Below are positions 12,519 through 24,418 of a stretch of DNA of 64,000 nt, piece after piece. Positions within the stretch are counted from its first letter, which is position 1. The number at the start of each line of letters is the position of its first letter. The notes beneath the pieces were generated by a model. That model ran no database searches, had not been told where the DNA came from, and saw only the letters and a program-made list of their open reading frames with translations. The translations under genes and the position numbers were made by a program. This DNA comes from Chlamydomonas reinhardtii (taxonomy: Eukaryota; Chlorophyta; Chlorophyceae; Chlamydomonadales; Chlamydomonadaceae), in the NCBI RefSeq assembly GCF_000002595.2, contig NC_057013.1, positions 1,254,501 through 1,318,500 of the forward strand, written 5' to 3'.

Positions 12519-12685
12519 AGGGTGCTGGAGGAGGTGGAGGAGGAGATGGAGGAGGCGGCAGGGGCGGTGGCGGTGGCGGGGGGCTGGATGTGGCGCTGAC
12601 GCTGCACCGGGCCGTGTGGGTGCAGCTGGATGCGCGGTGGCCGCCGGGTGCGGATGGCGGCGGCGGGCTGGCGGCGGCGTTTTGA
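8013..12685 (+). CDS. BAHD-like HXXXD acyltransferase, copy 3
   Basis: Exons read as 8013-8180, 8617-8751, 9292-9621, 9845-10492, 10926-11141, 11397-11833, 12004-12181 and 12353-12685, about 814 residues. The first exon is inferred: it begins MGAKNS, like MGAAPS of copy 2, ends in phase and supplies the BAHD-like start (ELVAAP...LSTGDQ). Its donor gtccgt is weak, so the 5' end is the least certain part. VPWFAGRL lies at about residues 90-97, HGMAD at 235-239 and FGGQRP at 705-710 in the DFGWG position. A poly-Ser run from (CAG)n and a Gly-rich run precede the final LAAAF. The stop is about 530 bases before the first P450 gene on the same strand. Function as for copy 2; substrate unknown. Confidence 0.62.
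8463..8592 (+). repeat. Irregular ACATGCA-type repeat
   Basis: About ten imperfect copies of (G/A)CATGCA-like words in intron 1 of copy 3. CATGCA is partly palindromic, so the stretch reads alike on both strands. It is most likely a simple tandem expansion. Confidence 0.8.
8759..8982 (+). repeat. 7-bp minisatellite (GGAGGGA)n
   Basis: About 32 nearly perfect copies of GGAGGGA directly after the donor site of intron 2 of acyltransferase copy 3. The strand is pure purine, so it could form triplex or G-quadruplex structures. Copy number is probably polymorphic. Confidence 0.97.
10521..10718 (+). repeat. Two (GT)n tracts with the linked dispersed repeat
   Basis: GT tracts at 10521-10548 and 10648-10718 enclose about 100 bases that begin with the conserved flank (GAGCACAAGG, ACGTTGCG, GTGTATGCGATG) also found inverted at 6530-6583. 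All lie in intron 4 of copy 3. The sharp flank argues for a defined mobile unit rather than plain slippage. Confidence 0.65.
12475..12511 (+). repeat. (CAG)n in coding sequence
   Basis: Twelve AGC codons in a row give a poly-Ser run in the last exon of acyltransferase copy 3, followed by Gly-rich codons. Length is likely to vary between strains. Confidence 0.95.
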
Positions 12686-13214
12686 ATGGGGCGCAAGTAA
12701 GCACGGAGAGGTTTTCGGAGGACGCAGTAATCGTGGTGGTACGGTTGTTGACGCGTGGTGGTATGGCTGCGGGTGTGGGTGTGCGCCCTGGACGCCGTGT
12801 TCTACTAATAGGGATTGGGGGGAAAGGACTCATCGCACCCGGATTTCCACATCAAGGTGTGCGATGCTCTGGAGTCCGAATGTGTGTGCGCCTTCCTGAA
12901 AGTCCACTGTGTTAAGAACCGAGGCGCCCCGAGTTCGGATAATGGATGTCTGATGTCCCAATCGCCTAGTTGTCTGGTGGCCTAATCGCCTAGCTGCTTC
13001 TGGCTCAGTATTCACGTTCTGGGTTAAACTGGGTTACGGCGGTGCGTTGAAGCGCAGGCGCGAGTTTTGCAAAGCAGGTTTAGTGCTGCTGCTCTATAGT
13101 TGTAGTATTGTGCACATACATTCGTTAACAACTAAAGCTCTGAGTGTAGCTCTGAGGGTGGAAGCCCAGCACAGTTGTGACAGCTAAAGCTTTTTGCAGC
13201 TGCTCTAAAACACC
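12686..13214. other. Intergenic, acyltransferase 3 to P450 1
   Basis: No gene is seen. It holds the 3' UTR of acyltransferase copy 3 and the promoter and 5' UTR of the P450. A short duplicated phrase (CCTAATCGCCTAG-like, at about 12960-12995) is present. Confidence 0.5.
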
Positions 13215-14301
13215 ATGGATTATATGCAGCTGCTCGTTGGTCTGCTGGCCATTTTGCTGGCGTCGATTCTATTGCTGCGGTCATCTGGCAAGCGCTTGAG
13301 CCCGCGCTTTCGAGTTCCGCTCCTCGGCGACACGATTAAAATGGCAAAGCGCCCTGCAGAGTTCCTCTTCTCGAGGTAGGGTTTGCGCGGGGATGCGAGG
13401 CTGGCCAGCATGCGTGCTCGCCGTGTGCTTGTGTTTTGTGAGAGTAAGCTTGCCGAAGGCTGCTTGTCGTTGTTGGGAATGATATCCTGATATCTAAACT
13501 GCGGTGCGGGTTGCAAGGCCAGTATGGCCTCGGGGATGTCAACCGCTTCTAAGACTGCCCGATGTTCCCCCGCCACTTCCCCGGCGCAGGTTTAAGGAGT
13601 TTGGGCCGGTCTTCACACTCGACCTGATGGGCAGCACCTATTGGGTGGTCGCTGACATGGATGCGCAGCGGCGCTTCCTTTACCGCACTGAGGGCGCGTC
13701 AGCGGAGATTCCAATCAAGTCCTTCAAAATGCTGACTGAATTGCCCAGCCCCAACAGCGACCGGGTGAACCACGCCACCTGGGTGCGTCACTCGCTGCTG
13801 AGCTCCAGCAACCACCGCAACTATGTAGTGGTGGTGGTTGAATACACTGCCTACTTTTGGGGGCAAGGGACTTGCAGTTTTACTCTGCCACCGCCAAACC
13901 AGTCCCCTGTTTCCCTGCACTGCCTGCACGTTCTCCTACGCGCAGCGCAAGGCCACGATGGCGGCTGTGGGGCCCCACGCGCTGCACACACTGTTCCCGC
14001 CCGTGCTTGAAGTCATCCGGGCTCACGCGGACCGCTGGACGCAGCAGGCTCAGCAGCAGCAGGGCGGCGGCGGCGGTGGCGGGGGTGGCGGCCAACTTCA
14101 GATCTACCGAGCGGTAAGCTTCATGCATGGAAGCTACGTGCCGCAGAGGGCCATGCCTGGGCTGCACCGGTTTCACCCTTTGTGGCGACATGCGCGCTGG
14201 TCCTTCCATTGGGCTTGGTGATACGGTCCTAGGGGCGGGTGCGACCGCCGGCGCAACTTGGTGCATAACTCATGTGGGTGCTGCAATCTCATTACTGTGC
14301 G

Positions 14302-14376
<75 letters not shown>

Positions 14377-16156
14377 ACCACTGCACACAGTGCCGCAAGC
14401 TTGGACTGGACCTGTCGGTGGATGTGGTGGCGGGTGTGGACCTGCCCCAGTCCGTGGACCGAGGCGAATTCAAGAAGCAGGTACGGGAGTGCACCGTCCG
14501 AGCACGATAGGCCCTTCGGTTCCCTGGCAGCCCTGGGGTCCGTCCCTAAGTCCTTTGCGATGCGCCCGATGCCGCACGACCGCGCGGCCTTTCCTCCGCG
14601 CTCCATCCCCCGCCGTTCACACAGCCCCAGCCAGCCTCATCGCAACCTCCTCCACCGCACGTTTGCAAACCCGCCTGGACCTGGTACGACCTGGCATCAT
14701 CACCTGCAGCCCCCAACCCCCACCAGGTTGAGGTGTGGCTGGACGGCCTGTTTGTTCTGCCGCTGGCGCTGCCGGGCACCAAGCTGGCCCGGGCCATGGC
14801 CGCCAAGAAGTGGCTGCTCGCCACACTCATGCCGGCACTCAGCGACGTGCACGGCCGCTTCAGCAAACAGGTGAGCTTGACATGACCGCTTTCAGCTGGA
14901 GGAAGGAAAACCGCGACATCGCTGCGCGTTGCAAGTGATTCGACCTCCTGTGTCCTCGACCCAGCTAGCCACCACGCGCCTCATCCATGGCTCCGTCATG
15001 CCCAACGGCTACCTTTGTGATTGCCTCTCCTTTCCGGTACGCGCCCTCGCTTCCACTTCACAGTGGTCGCAGGTGGGCGGTGACATGGCCGCTATGTCGG
15101 AGCTCCTCATACAACAGCTGGACCAACAGGAGGGCGATGACATGGGCGCCAGCAGCAGCAGTGGAGGCGGTGGTGGTGGTGGTGGTGGTGGTGGGCCGGA
15201 GGCGGCGGCGCCCGCGCCGCAGGGGCAGCAGCAGTCGCTCTTCCGGCTGCCGCAAGCGGTGATGCTCGGATTCTTCGGACTCAAGTGAGTCGTGACGCAC
15301 GCATTTGGTGGGGGCGAGTGCGAGAAGAGTTGGAAGAGCCAGGGAGGTGACTGGGTGACAGCTGTGCTCCCAACTTGGCGTGTACCACCCCGGAATGGAG
15401 CTTTCCGCCTGCCTCCCACTGGCCTCTGCGCCCTTCACTTATTACTTACGGCATCACTTCTTAATTGTTGTTGCTGTTAGGGCCACAGGGCTGCGCGAGT
15501 CCGCCATCGCTGTGCTGCAGGCCGTTGCCGCGGCGGCGGACACCACCCGCGTGACGCTGTTCACGGTGCTCGCGCTGGTCGCCATGAGCCCGCGAGTGCA
15601 GGAGGAGATCTTCGCCGAGCAGCAGAAGGTGCGGGAACTGTAGGCTAAGGTTGATTGCAGCCCCGCATAACACGCCGCTGTGTGTGCGCTTGCCTTGTTC
15701 ACTGGTTTTCATTAATAAATGCACGCGCGCAGCGCGGAGCGAGATTGAAATGCGTAAATGCGAATGCGAATGCAGATGGTAGCGGAGGTTGTTGTCGCTT
15801 GCAAGCAGTGAAAGCGAGATATTTGCCCAGAACGCCACACGTACCCAAACATTGACAGGTCATTGCGGAGTACGGCAGTGAGCTGTCGTACAAAGTTGTG
15901 TCCGACATGCCGTACCTGGAGGCGGTGGTGAAGGAAGCCATGCGGCTGCTGCCGCCCGCCGCCGGCGGCATGCGTGTCCTGTCCGAGCCGCTGACGGTCG
16001 GGGACGTGACTCTGCCGACAGGTAGGGTGTGCTGTGTGGTCGGGGGGGAGTGCTGGCCTGTTGTGTGCGTGAGGAGACAAGGGGGCTAGGCTGGCCTGTT
16101 GGGCATTGTCGTGTTGCAAGCGCAGGGGGCAGGGAGCGCACAGGGCAGTGTGTACG

Positions 16157-16240
<84 letters not shown>

Positions 16241-16922
16241 CAGAGCACAAGGGATGGGAAACACGCAGGAGAGTGCACGTGTGTGCGTGCGCCTAAAGGA
16301 CCGTCTGGGCTGGCACTGGGCGTGATGTGCCCTTAATCGAACTCACGCTTCAACGTCGCATGCGTGCTTGCAGGTGCACTCTTGCTCAGTTACTCCTTCC
16401 TCATGCACTGCATTGACCCGGCGCTGTGGGATGGCGACACGAGCGTGGACGTGCCGGCCCACATGGACTGGCGCAACAACTTCGAGGGCGCGTTCCGGCC
16501 CGAGCGCTGGCTCAGCGAGGAGACCAAGCCGAAGTACTACTACACGTTTGGCGTGGGGAAACACATGTGCGCCGGTATCCACCTCGTCTACATGGTGCGT
16601 GTGCAGCAAGTGTGTGAACGTGGGGACCCCAGCAAGGGCAGCAGCACTCCGTTGAGGGATAGCTAGGACCCCGCCGTGCCGTCTTCACTGCCCCCAACGC
16701 ACAGTTATACAGTGCAATACGGTACCCATCCCGACCTAACCTCCCACAAACCATCCAACTACCCACGCTTGCGATTGCCAGGAGGTGAAGACGATGGTGG
16801 CGCTGCTGGTCCGCAAGCACCGGTTGAAGCTGCAGACGCCGGACATGTTCGAACGCGCGACTTGGTTGCCGTTCACGACGCCGGCTCCCGGCACCGACAC
16901 GGTGCTCTTCGAGCCGCGGTAG
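13215..16922 (+). CDS. Cytochrome P450, paralogue 1
   Basis: Ten exons (13215-13375, 13590-13782, 13946-14113, 14391-14480, 14727-14870, 15064-15284, 15481-15628, 15859-16021, 16374-16594, 16782-16922) encode about 549 residues, slightly longer than a typical microsomal P450. A hydrophobic N-terminal anchor (LLVGLLAILLASILLL) suggests ER binding. Family motifs are ADTT at about 345-348 (helix I oxygen activation), E401-R404 in KEAMRLLP (ExxR), FRPERW at 470-475, and FGVGKHMCAG with haem ligand Cys495. It is expected to be a haem monooxygenase using a P450 reductase; substrate unknown. Two paralogues lie at 37-44 kb and 55-58 kb. I cannot place it in a named CYP family. A Gly-rich insert occurs near the middle. 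Confidence 0.9.
14305..14373 (+). repeat. (GT)n microsatellite in P450 1 intron 3
   Basis: About 69 bases of uninterrupted GT ending 17 bases before the acceptor of exon 4, close enough to affect splicing if its length varies. Confidence 0.97.
16158..16262 (+). repeat. (GT)n tract with partial linked flank in P450 1 intron 8
   Basis: GT tract at 16158-16239 followed by GAGCACAAGGG, the start of the flank found beside GT tracts in the acyltransferase introns. Only the first 10-12 bases match, so this would be a truncated or diverged copy. Confidence 0.6.
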
Positions 16923-17173
16923 CTCCTCAGTGGTAGTACACGCTGTGGGCAGAACCTCACGGCGCAACCCCTGGGTGTTGTCCCGTGCTTCCCGACTGTG
17001 GCGTAGATGCAAGTGGTGGGGATCTGGCGGTGTTCGGCTTGGCTGGCACCTTGGCTGGCACTCTCTGTGCGCGGAGTTACACGGATTTTGGCAGCGGTAG
17101 GGTGTGTTGTGCAGCAACCCTGGAGTGTTGGTGGCGCGAATTTGGTCGCCTGGCAGCATCAGATTGTCCCTTC

Positions 17174-17178
17174 TGTAA
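17174..17178 (+). terminator. TGTAA polyadenylation signal of P450 1
   Basis: TGTAA, the usual volvocine polyadenylation signal, lies about 250 bases after the P450 stop. The convergent mTERF gene has its own candidate signal (TTACA on this strand) at 17213-17217, so the two 3' UTRs would overlap by a few tens of bases. Confidence 0.6.
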
Positions 17179-17458
17179 GCCGGCAATCGTAACCCCCAAC
17201 CGTGTGTGTTTGTTACAAGGGTAGCTGACATGCTAACTACCGCGAGTCGAAGCTAAGCAGCCAAGCTAAGCAGCCAGGCTAACCAGTCACAGCCCGACAT
17301 GAATGGCAATCCCGCCCAATGGGCAGGCTGATTGCTCCTACTTAGTAGCACCGTCACCGTACAGGCCAATCCACACATCTTCCGTGTAATCCCCAATCGG
17401 TTTGAAAATTCACCCCGAACCCAAGGAAAGCTGCATGCAATCACTTGGGCAATAGTGC

Positions 17459-20400
17459 CTAGATACCCTCGTAAATGCCCAGCTTTTTGAGTTCAGCCTG
17501 GAACTCTGATGCCGCCTCCTGGTGCAGCTGCAGACTGTACTCCTCATCCCACACCTAGTGGGAGGTGGGGAAGGGCGGAAGAGGGCAAGGCAGGAAGGGT
17601 GAGGAAGTATGTGCCTTAGCCCAAGTCGCAGCAAGGGAAGTGGGCGGGGGGAGGGGCAGCAGGGAGAGTAGGACACGGGTAAGGAGCTCTGATGAGGGGG
17701 TGCATGGCGGTGCACGGGCGGTCAGGGTGCATCAGATTGCACGGTGCACGGCCGCCACCCCTTGCCGGGAGGGAAACGCCACCATGGGCGTGAAGTATAC
17801 TATCCCTAGCCCCCAGCCCGGCCCCAGCCCCGGCCCCGGCCCCGGCCCCGCCCCAACCCCCGTCCCGCAGCTAAGCGCTCCCCAACCCAGCTGCACGCCC
17901 GGTACGTTCCCTCATACCCCATCCGCATCATCCGCTACTGCATGACATCTCACCCACCAGCCCAGTTCCCAAGCATTCGCACCCACATCGCAGCTTCGTT
18001 GCGTCACACTCACCAGTTTAAAGCCCTGGTACTCGTTTACGGACAGGCCCAGGGAGGCACACCAGGCATCGTCCTCCGCCATCAGCAGCTTGTAGAACTC
18101 AAACCCGCCCGTGCTGTTGCCGCTGCTGCTGGCACTGCCGTCACTGCCGCTGCCGCTGGCGCCGTCAGTTCGGTCGGCTCCGCCGGCGACGACGTCTCTC
18201 TTGGTGTACTTGTGCGCGAGGCCCTGCTTCTGGATGAAGCTGCGCGTGTGTGGCGGGAAGGGGACCAGCGTTGGTATTGGTACTCGGCCGGGGCCTTGGG
18301 CTTACAGATCTATGGTGTGGGTTGCGTAGAAGGGGAAGGCGCCTATGTGGCATTCGCGCACTCGGTGATCGTGGCGGTGGTTGTGTGGGTGGCCACTGTT
18401 GATCAAAGGCTGCTGAGGCACACGCATGCCGCAGGCATTGCCGCCCTCTTCCATACCGCATCGCCTTCGCACAGCAGCCCGCCCGCCCGCCTGCCGGCCC
18501 AGCAACCCACCCCCCACACCCACCCTGCCCAGCTCGCCCACTCCTCCCACCGCATTGCACGCTCACCTGTACCTCGGCCCCAGCACCTGCCCCAGCGGCT
18601 TGGCCAACAGCAGCGGGCAGGACAGCACCGTGCCGTTGTCGCCGCCGATGGTCTCGCGCACGAAGCGCAGCGAGCGATCCAGGTCATGCGGCTTGACGGC
18701 CAGCAGCTCCGGCCGCGTCAGGGCCATGGCGCGAATCTGGAGGTGTGATATTCATATGTGTAAGTGACAGCCGGTGGGCAAGCACGAATGTGATGACGGT
18801 ACGGGTTAGTTAAGCAAGCCCGTGCAATACAAATGCAGACGCACTTAACTTCACGTTGCTGCCCCCGCACGAAACCGTCGCTGACGCCAGTCCCCCTGCC
18901 TCCAGCCCCGCGCCCAGTCGCCCTGCCCCCACACACCCCTCGCCGCATCCCCACCTGCTCCTTTGTGAAGCCCTGCTGCTGCAGGCAGTCCACTGCCGCG
19001 CGCACCGCCGCGGAGGCGGAGGGCGTGATGAGGAATGCGAGCGAGGCCGACACCATGTCTCGCACGTCGGCGGCGCTGATGCCCACGTCTGACAGCGCCG
19101 CCAGCACGCCGCCAAACACCTCCTCAGGCTTGAAGCCCAGCAGGTGTGGGCACAGGCAGACGACCTCGGCCACCTGTCGGCGGGTAGTGTGCGGGGCAGG
19201 AAGGGGTGGGTGCGACGAATATCTACGATACGATACCTGCGAGAACCAGCCCAAAAGTAAACCGAACCCAAACACAGGTGGGTGCGACGGGCCCCGAGTG
19301 TCTCCTTCCCATACACGGACACACACGCCCGCACGCAAGCGACCGCCCGCGCACGCTCGCACCTGGGCGGTGGTGCAGCCCAGTCCTCGCAGGTATGCCA
19401 CCCAGGGCGCCAACTGCCCCTCCACGTCCTTGAGCAGGATCTCAGGCCTGTCCACACACCCACAACGACATGCGCGGCACACGATTCATACCGCACAATT
19501 TACGCGACGCAAAGACACACAGTTGCAGAAATTCACAGTAGCAGCGGTCCTCCCGGCGTCATGGCGTACGGCACGTTTTGCCACACGGTTTGGCACGCCG
19601 CGCCACTCACCACAGCACCACCGCCCGGCCCACGCCTGCCACCTCCAGCCCCAGGCTCATGAGGAAGGTGACCACTGGGCGCAGCTGCGCGTCCACGTCC
19701 CGCCCCAGCAGCTCCGGCCACACGCACAGCACACGCGCCGCCAGCATGTCGTCTTTGAGGCCCAGTCCTTTGAGGAAGGTCACCACCTGGCCAGCCTGTG
19801 GAGCGGCGGGGAGTGGGGTGCGGCGGCGGTGCGTGTGCGTGTGCTGGTATGGTCGGGCAGTGCGGGCGGTGTGGTCAGGCGATGCGGGTAGTGCGTAGGC
19901 GGGTGTACAAGGTGCCAGCTCCCGAACCAGGCAACCGCGGCGCTCATCGCGTAGCCCGTGGACCCTGGACCCTGCCTCTGCCTCCCCGCCCGCCCGCCCC
20001 CCATCCCCCGCCTGCCCGCCCCCCACCTGGTACAGTGTGGTGGCCGCCAGGAAGGACGGCTGGGAGCGCAGGAGGAAGTTCTGGCAGTCGCGCTGCGGGG
20101 CAGGAGGGCAGGAAGGGCAGGAGGGCAGAACGGAAAAGTTAAGTCTAAGAAGCAGGAAATCAGTTAAGACCCGGCCCCGGCATCCCCTCCAGTCGCTACC
20201 CATACACACCCGATTTCCACACTACACGCCCGACACACACGCCCACAGAAGCACACACACACACATAACACAAACACACAGTCACACACACATGCACACA
20301 CACGCACGCACCGGCTGCATGCCGTACACCCCCAGGAAGTCCAGCCAGCGCGACAGCGCCGCCGGCTGTGCCAGGAGCTGCCAGCGCTTGGACACCAGGA

Positions 20401-21833
20401 ACCAGGCGTCCTGCGGGGGTGGGGGGGGGGGGGGTTTACATTCATGATTGAATAAGCAGTGAAGGCGTGATGGGGACAGAGGTTGTTTGGACAGGGAGGA
20501 GGGGCAGGCTGAGGTGTGTGGTGGGACAGACGGGAATTCCGCATATGTAACAATGCCTAATGAAATTAAGGTCCGAGAAAGTGCAGGGAGACGAGTAATG
20601 ATAGTCAACGGAACTGACGGGAAAGGGCTGGGAGCGGTGATATGCAGGTGCAGGCGCCAAGACAGTCAAGACGGTCAGTCCCGGTGGGCTGCTGGTCCCG
20701 GGTGCGCCCCAGGGGCACTCGCCTGCGCCCCAATGCCGGCCGAGCGCAGCGCCCGCACCGAGGGAAGGACCTGGCTGGCCGCGTCAAGAGCACTCAGTCC
20801 CGGGTTCTGCGGGGTGGGGGGGAGCACAGGGGGCAGAGGGGCGTGCCGCCCACGGTGGCGTAAGACCGTAAGCCCTTAACCCCAGCACGTGCCCCTTCTC
20901 CTAAAGGCCTGACCGCCCCCGCCCCCGCCCCCGCCCCCGCCCCCGCCCCCGCCCCCGCCCCCGCCCCCGCCCGCACATCGGTCCTCCGCACGATGCCGGC
21001 TTCACCCAATCCCCAGCGTGCATACCCCGGCGCACCGTCACTAGCACGGCACGTTCCACCCACCTAAACCACCCCTCCACCCACCCACCCACCACGTACC
21101 ACGCACCCATCCCCACCTGCACCGCCGCCAGCATCACAGTGGATTGCCCCACCCCCAGCTCCTCAGCGAGACAGCGCTCTGCTGGCGTGGGCTGGTACCG
21201 CTCCTGTGTGGGAGCCAGTGCAGGAGCGCCAGTGAGGGCGACGTGTCGCGCGCCACACTCCGCTGTCACGTGTCATCACTACACCTCCTGGTTTGGTCTA
21301 GTTGGGGCTGGTAGCTACAACTCCTCCCTGCCAGCCCCAAACAAGCTACCGTGGGCAGGGCCATGTGCAGCCTCTCACCTCCCACTCTGACCAGGTCAGG
21401 TCAAGCTCCTGCAGAAGAGCCGCCCGCGCACCGCGCTCAGTCAGAGGCGTGACGCGCAACCTGTCATGTCAGATGGAACACAGGAGCACCGGGGCCGCAG
21501 GAGGAGCTAGGCGTCGGCGAGGGGTGACGCGAATTTGGGCGGGAGCGTGCGGTACCTCTCGAGAGGGTTCTTCGAGCTAGCGTCAGCGCAGACCGCCAAT
21601 GGCCCAGGATCGCTCGTAGAGGATGCCCGCGCTGCCCAAGACGTTTCGTGCCGGCCAGTTGGACGAGGAAACACGCATGGAATGCGGTCGCGTCGTCCGA
21701 GCGACCGCTGGCTCCTCGAAGAGGCAAGTGGACATACTTGAGTAATATAGCTTGTGCTGCATGCGGCAGCATTGTGCGAGGGGGCAAGAAGCACCCGGCC
21801 TGAATGCGCCAGGCCGAAAGAGGTTGCGAACAT
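17459..21833 (-). CDS. mTERF-domain protein, organelle targeted
   Basis: Twelve exons in transcript order: 21556-21833, 21379-21460, 21117-21203, 20723-20806, 20312-20410, 20027-20092, 19611-19795, 19363-19447, 18955-19173, 18567-18736, 18014-18239, 17459-17554; about 558 residues. Repeated mTERF motifs are visible, e.g. VVTFLKGLGLKDDML, VVLWPEILLKDVEGQL and LLLAKPLGQVLGPRYSFIQ. mTERF proteins are helical-repeat nucleic-acid binders that control transcription, splicing or translation in mitochondria or chloroplasts. The first ~75 residues are rich in Ser, Arg and Ala without acid runs, like a transit peptide; which organelle cannot be decided. The intron between 20723 and 20410 needs a GC donor (CAG|gcgagt) to keep phase. 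Head-to-head with the IND1-like gene. Confidence 0.85.
20914..20973 (+). repeat. Hexamer repeat (CCCCCG)n
   Basis: About ten copies of CCCCCG inside an intron of the mTERF gene. The complementary strand is a strong G-quadruplex candidate and is the transcribed sense of that gene. Confidence 0.95.
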
Positions 21834-22110
21834 GCTTTCCTAGGTTATGAATACAATATATGTGTTCTTATGGTGTCTTCTTGTTGAACAAAACGTCAAT
21901 TGGCTCACAATTTGGTCGGTTGCCAATTCCGTTCATCTCGACGGCCACGCCGTCTTGCGCTATCAGAATGGTATATTTTACATATTGCTGATTGCATCTA
22001 CTGAGTTACTTTCCCTGGCCCTTCTGTGAAAACCCTTTTCTGTTTTATTTTGAGCACAACACCCCTGAAACACCCTTCTTACCTATGCCACGCTGTTGAG
22101 AAACGTATCA
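21834..22110. promoter_or_regulatory. Shared divergent promoter, mTERF / IND1-like
   Basis: Only 277 bases separate the two start codons. The stretch is clearly richer in A and T than its surroundings (e.g. ATACAATATATG near 21850), so both genes probably start from one bidirectional promoter. Both products look organelle-targeted. Confidence 0.55.
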
Positions 22111-24387
22111 ATGGGGTGGCGGCAAGGGGCTGCGGAGTGGCTGCTCAGCAACGCTGCGAGCGGCTGGCGCGGCGCGGCGTCGGCAGCAGCACTGGCAGCA
22201 GGAGGCGCCAGCGGGACCGCCCGGGCGGGGGCCCCCGCCGGAGCATCTCGAGGCGCAGCCGCGTCTCGAGGGGCAGCGGCGGCAGGCCCACAGAAGAAGT
22301 TAGGGCTGAAGGATGTGCAGCACATAGTGGCCATTACGTCAGCCAAGGGCGGCGTGGGCAAGTCCACTACGGCGGGTAGGGCTGGGGCCGGGGCTGGGGT
22401 TTTGGGAAGTTGGGGCGTCGTGCCTGACTGCAGTAGTGGGTTGCCACGACTATAAAACCAGTCTTTAATCATGTAGCTAATATAACGGAGCTGCCACTTC
22501 GCCTCGTGGAGGTGCTGCCATGTCATACCCATGTTGCAGCACACGCCTCTTCCTAGATACCTCGCACATGCCGCACTCTCCAGCACAACACCGCCCTATG
22601 CACCGTACATGAAACTGCTCACTTTCTGCCCCCGCCATGGTGTTACTTCCAGTGAATGTGGCGGTGGCGATGGCCACGCGACTGGGGCTGCGGGTGGGGC
22701 TGTTGGACGCGGACGTTCACGGCCCCTCCATCCCCACCCTCATGAACCTGAGGGGCAAACCAGAGCTCGACAAGTCCGGTGGGGCAGGCGCAGGAAGCCA
22801 GCGCGTGGCGTGATGTGCGGCGGGGTCTGAAGTAGGAACGTTAAGGGTGGACTGTATAGCGCGGTGGGGGCTGAAGTGCGGTCGGGTTTGTATTAGTGTG
22901 GCGCGGGAGATGGCGTGTGGAGCACGCGGCTGTGGTTTAGCCGGTGGCATGTCTCGCCCTCGTCCGCTGCTGCCGCCTGCTGCGGCCGCATATCGCTTGG
23001 CTTCGACAGGCTGAAGCTTGCCTGTGCCACCGCCCCGGACCCTCAAGGGCTGTGGCATGGGCTTATAGCGCTGCCCCGCGACCGCCGCGCAGGCACGGGT
23101 GCGCTCATGCTGCCAAAGGAGAACTACCGTGTCAAAACCATGTCCTTCGGATTCTTCCTGGAGGTGCGTGGCGTGGGCTGGTTGGGGTGGGCGTTGCAGG
23201 GTGGTTGGCCGGTGAGAAGGCGTCCTGCCGCTCTGGGTGGGTGAAGCAAGGCGAAAAGGGCCCGGCACTGCTGGCTCACCACCCACACTCTCCGCGAGTG
23301 CCGCGACGCTTGTCCAGCCGGGCCCGCACGGATCCCATCACACACGCCACACCACACTCACCACACCCGCACTCACACCGCACCACACCACACCATACCG
23401 CACACCACGCGCCACGCACACTACTTATGCCTGCTACTCCGCCCCCTGTCCTCTGCCAGGGCGACGAGCCGGTGGTGTGGCGGGGGCCCATGGTGAACAA
23501 CGCCTTTGACAAGATGCTGTTCGGCACGGAGTGGGGGCTGCTGGACGTGCTGGTGGTGGACATGCCGCCGGGTGAGGCCACCAGGGAGGTTGTAGATACC
23601 AACCCAAACTAAACCGAACCCAACGTAAAAGAGCGAGGAGGAGAGCGCGGCGGGGGATAGGTAGATGGAGGCAGGGATTGGGATGCAGGATGCGGACTGT
23701 AGCTGCCACCTTGAAGCGCGGAGGACAGGACCGCTAGCCTGGCGACGTCGACGCCGCAGCAAATGGATGGTGTGGTGGAATGTCTGCGTCAACGGTTCAT
23801 ACTGGCATGGAGGGAGGTGTAGTGCACGTCCCACTGCATGGGCATTCAAGGTTTTATCCACCTGCACCTCCACAAGGCATGTGCACACACGCACAGGCAC
23901 GGGCGACGCGCAGATCAACCTGGGCCAGCGCATCCCGCTCAGCGGCGCGGCGCTGGTGTCCACCCCGCAGGACGTGGCGCTGATTGACGTGCGCAGGTGT
24001 GCATTACGTGTGTGCGTGTGTACCTTATGTGCGTGTGAGAGTTTTTGCTGAGGCCGGCGGAAGTGTGTGCCTGTGTTGGCCGGAGCCGACGGAAGTGTGT
24101 GGGTGCTTTGGGGCCAATGGAGGGCCGGGGGCTCGCGGCATCCAGCGATGGCGGCCCGACGAAGGCCAAGCTACCACCCTGACGCCCGCACCGATCATGG
24201 CTGGTGGCTGGACTGCTTTACACGCAGGGGCGCGCAGATGTTTCTGAAACTGCGGGTGCCATTGCTGGGGCTGATCGAGAACATGGCCTACCACCGCTGC
24301 GGCAAGTGCGGGCACGTGGAACACATCTTCGGCACGGGCGGCGTGGAACGGGCGGCGGCTGACTACGGGATGGACGTCATCGGGCAG

Positions 24388-24418
<31 letters not shown>

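Noticed and set aside
3807-12685. NRPS condensation domain instead of BAHD
   Set aside because: The HXXXD core alone fits both, but the FG...P segment after a W-containing strand near the C-terminus and the LPWFAGRL block suit BAHD better, and no other NRPS domains are present.
20914-20973. Telomere-like repeat
   Set aside because: The unit CCCCCG does not match the Chlamydomonas telomere unit TTTTAGGG.
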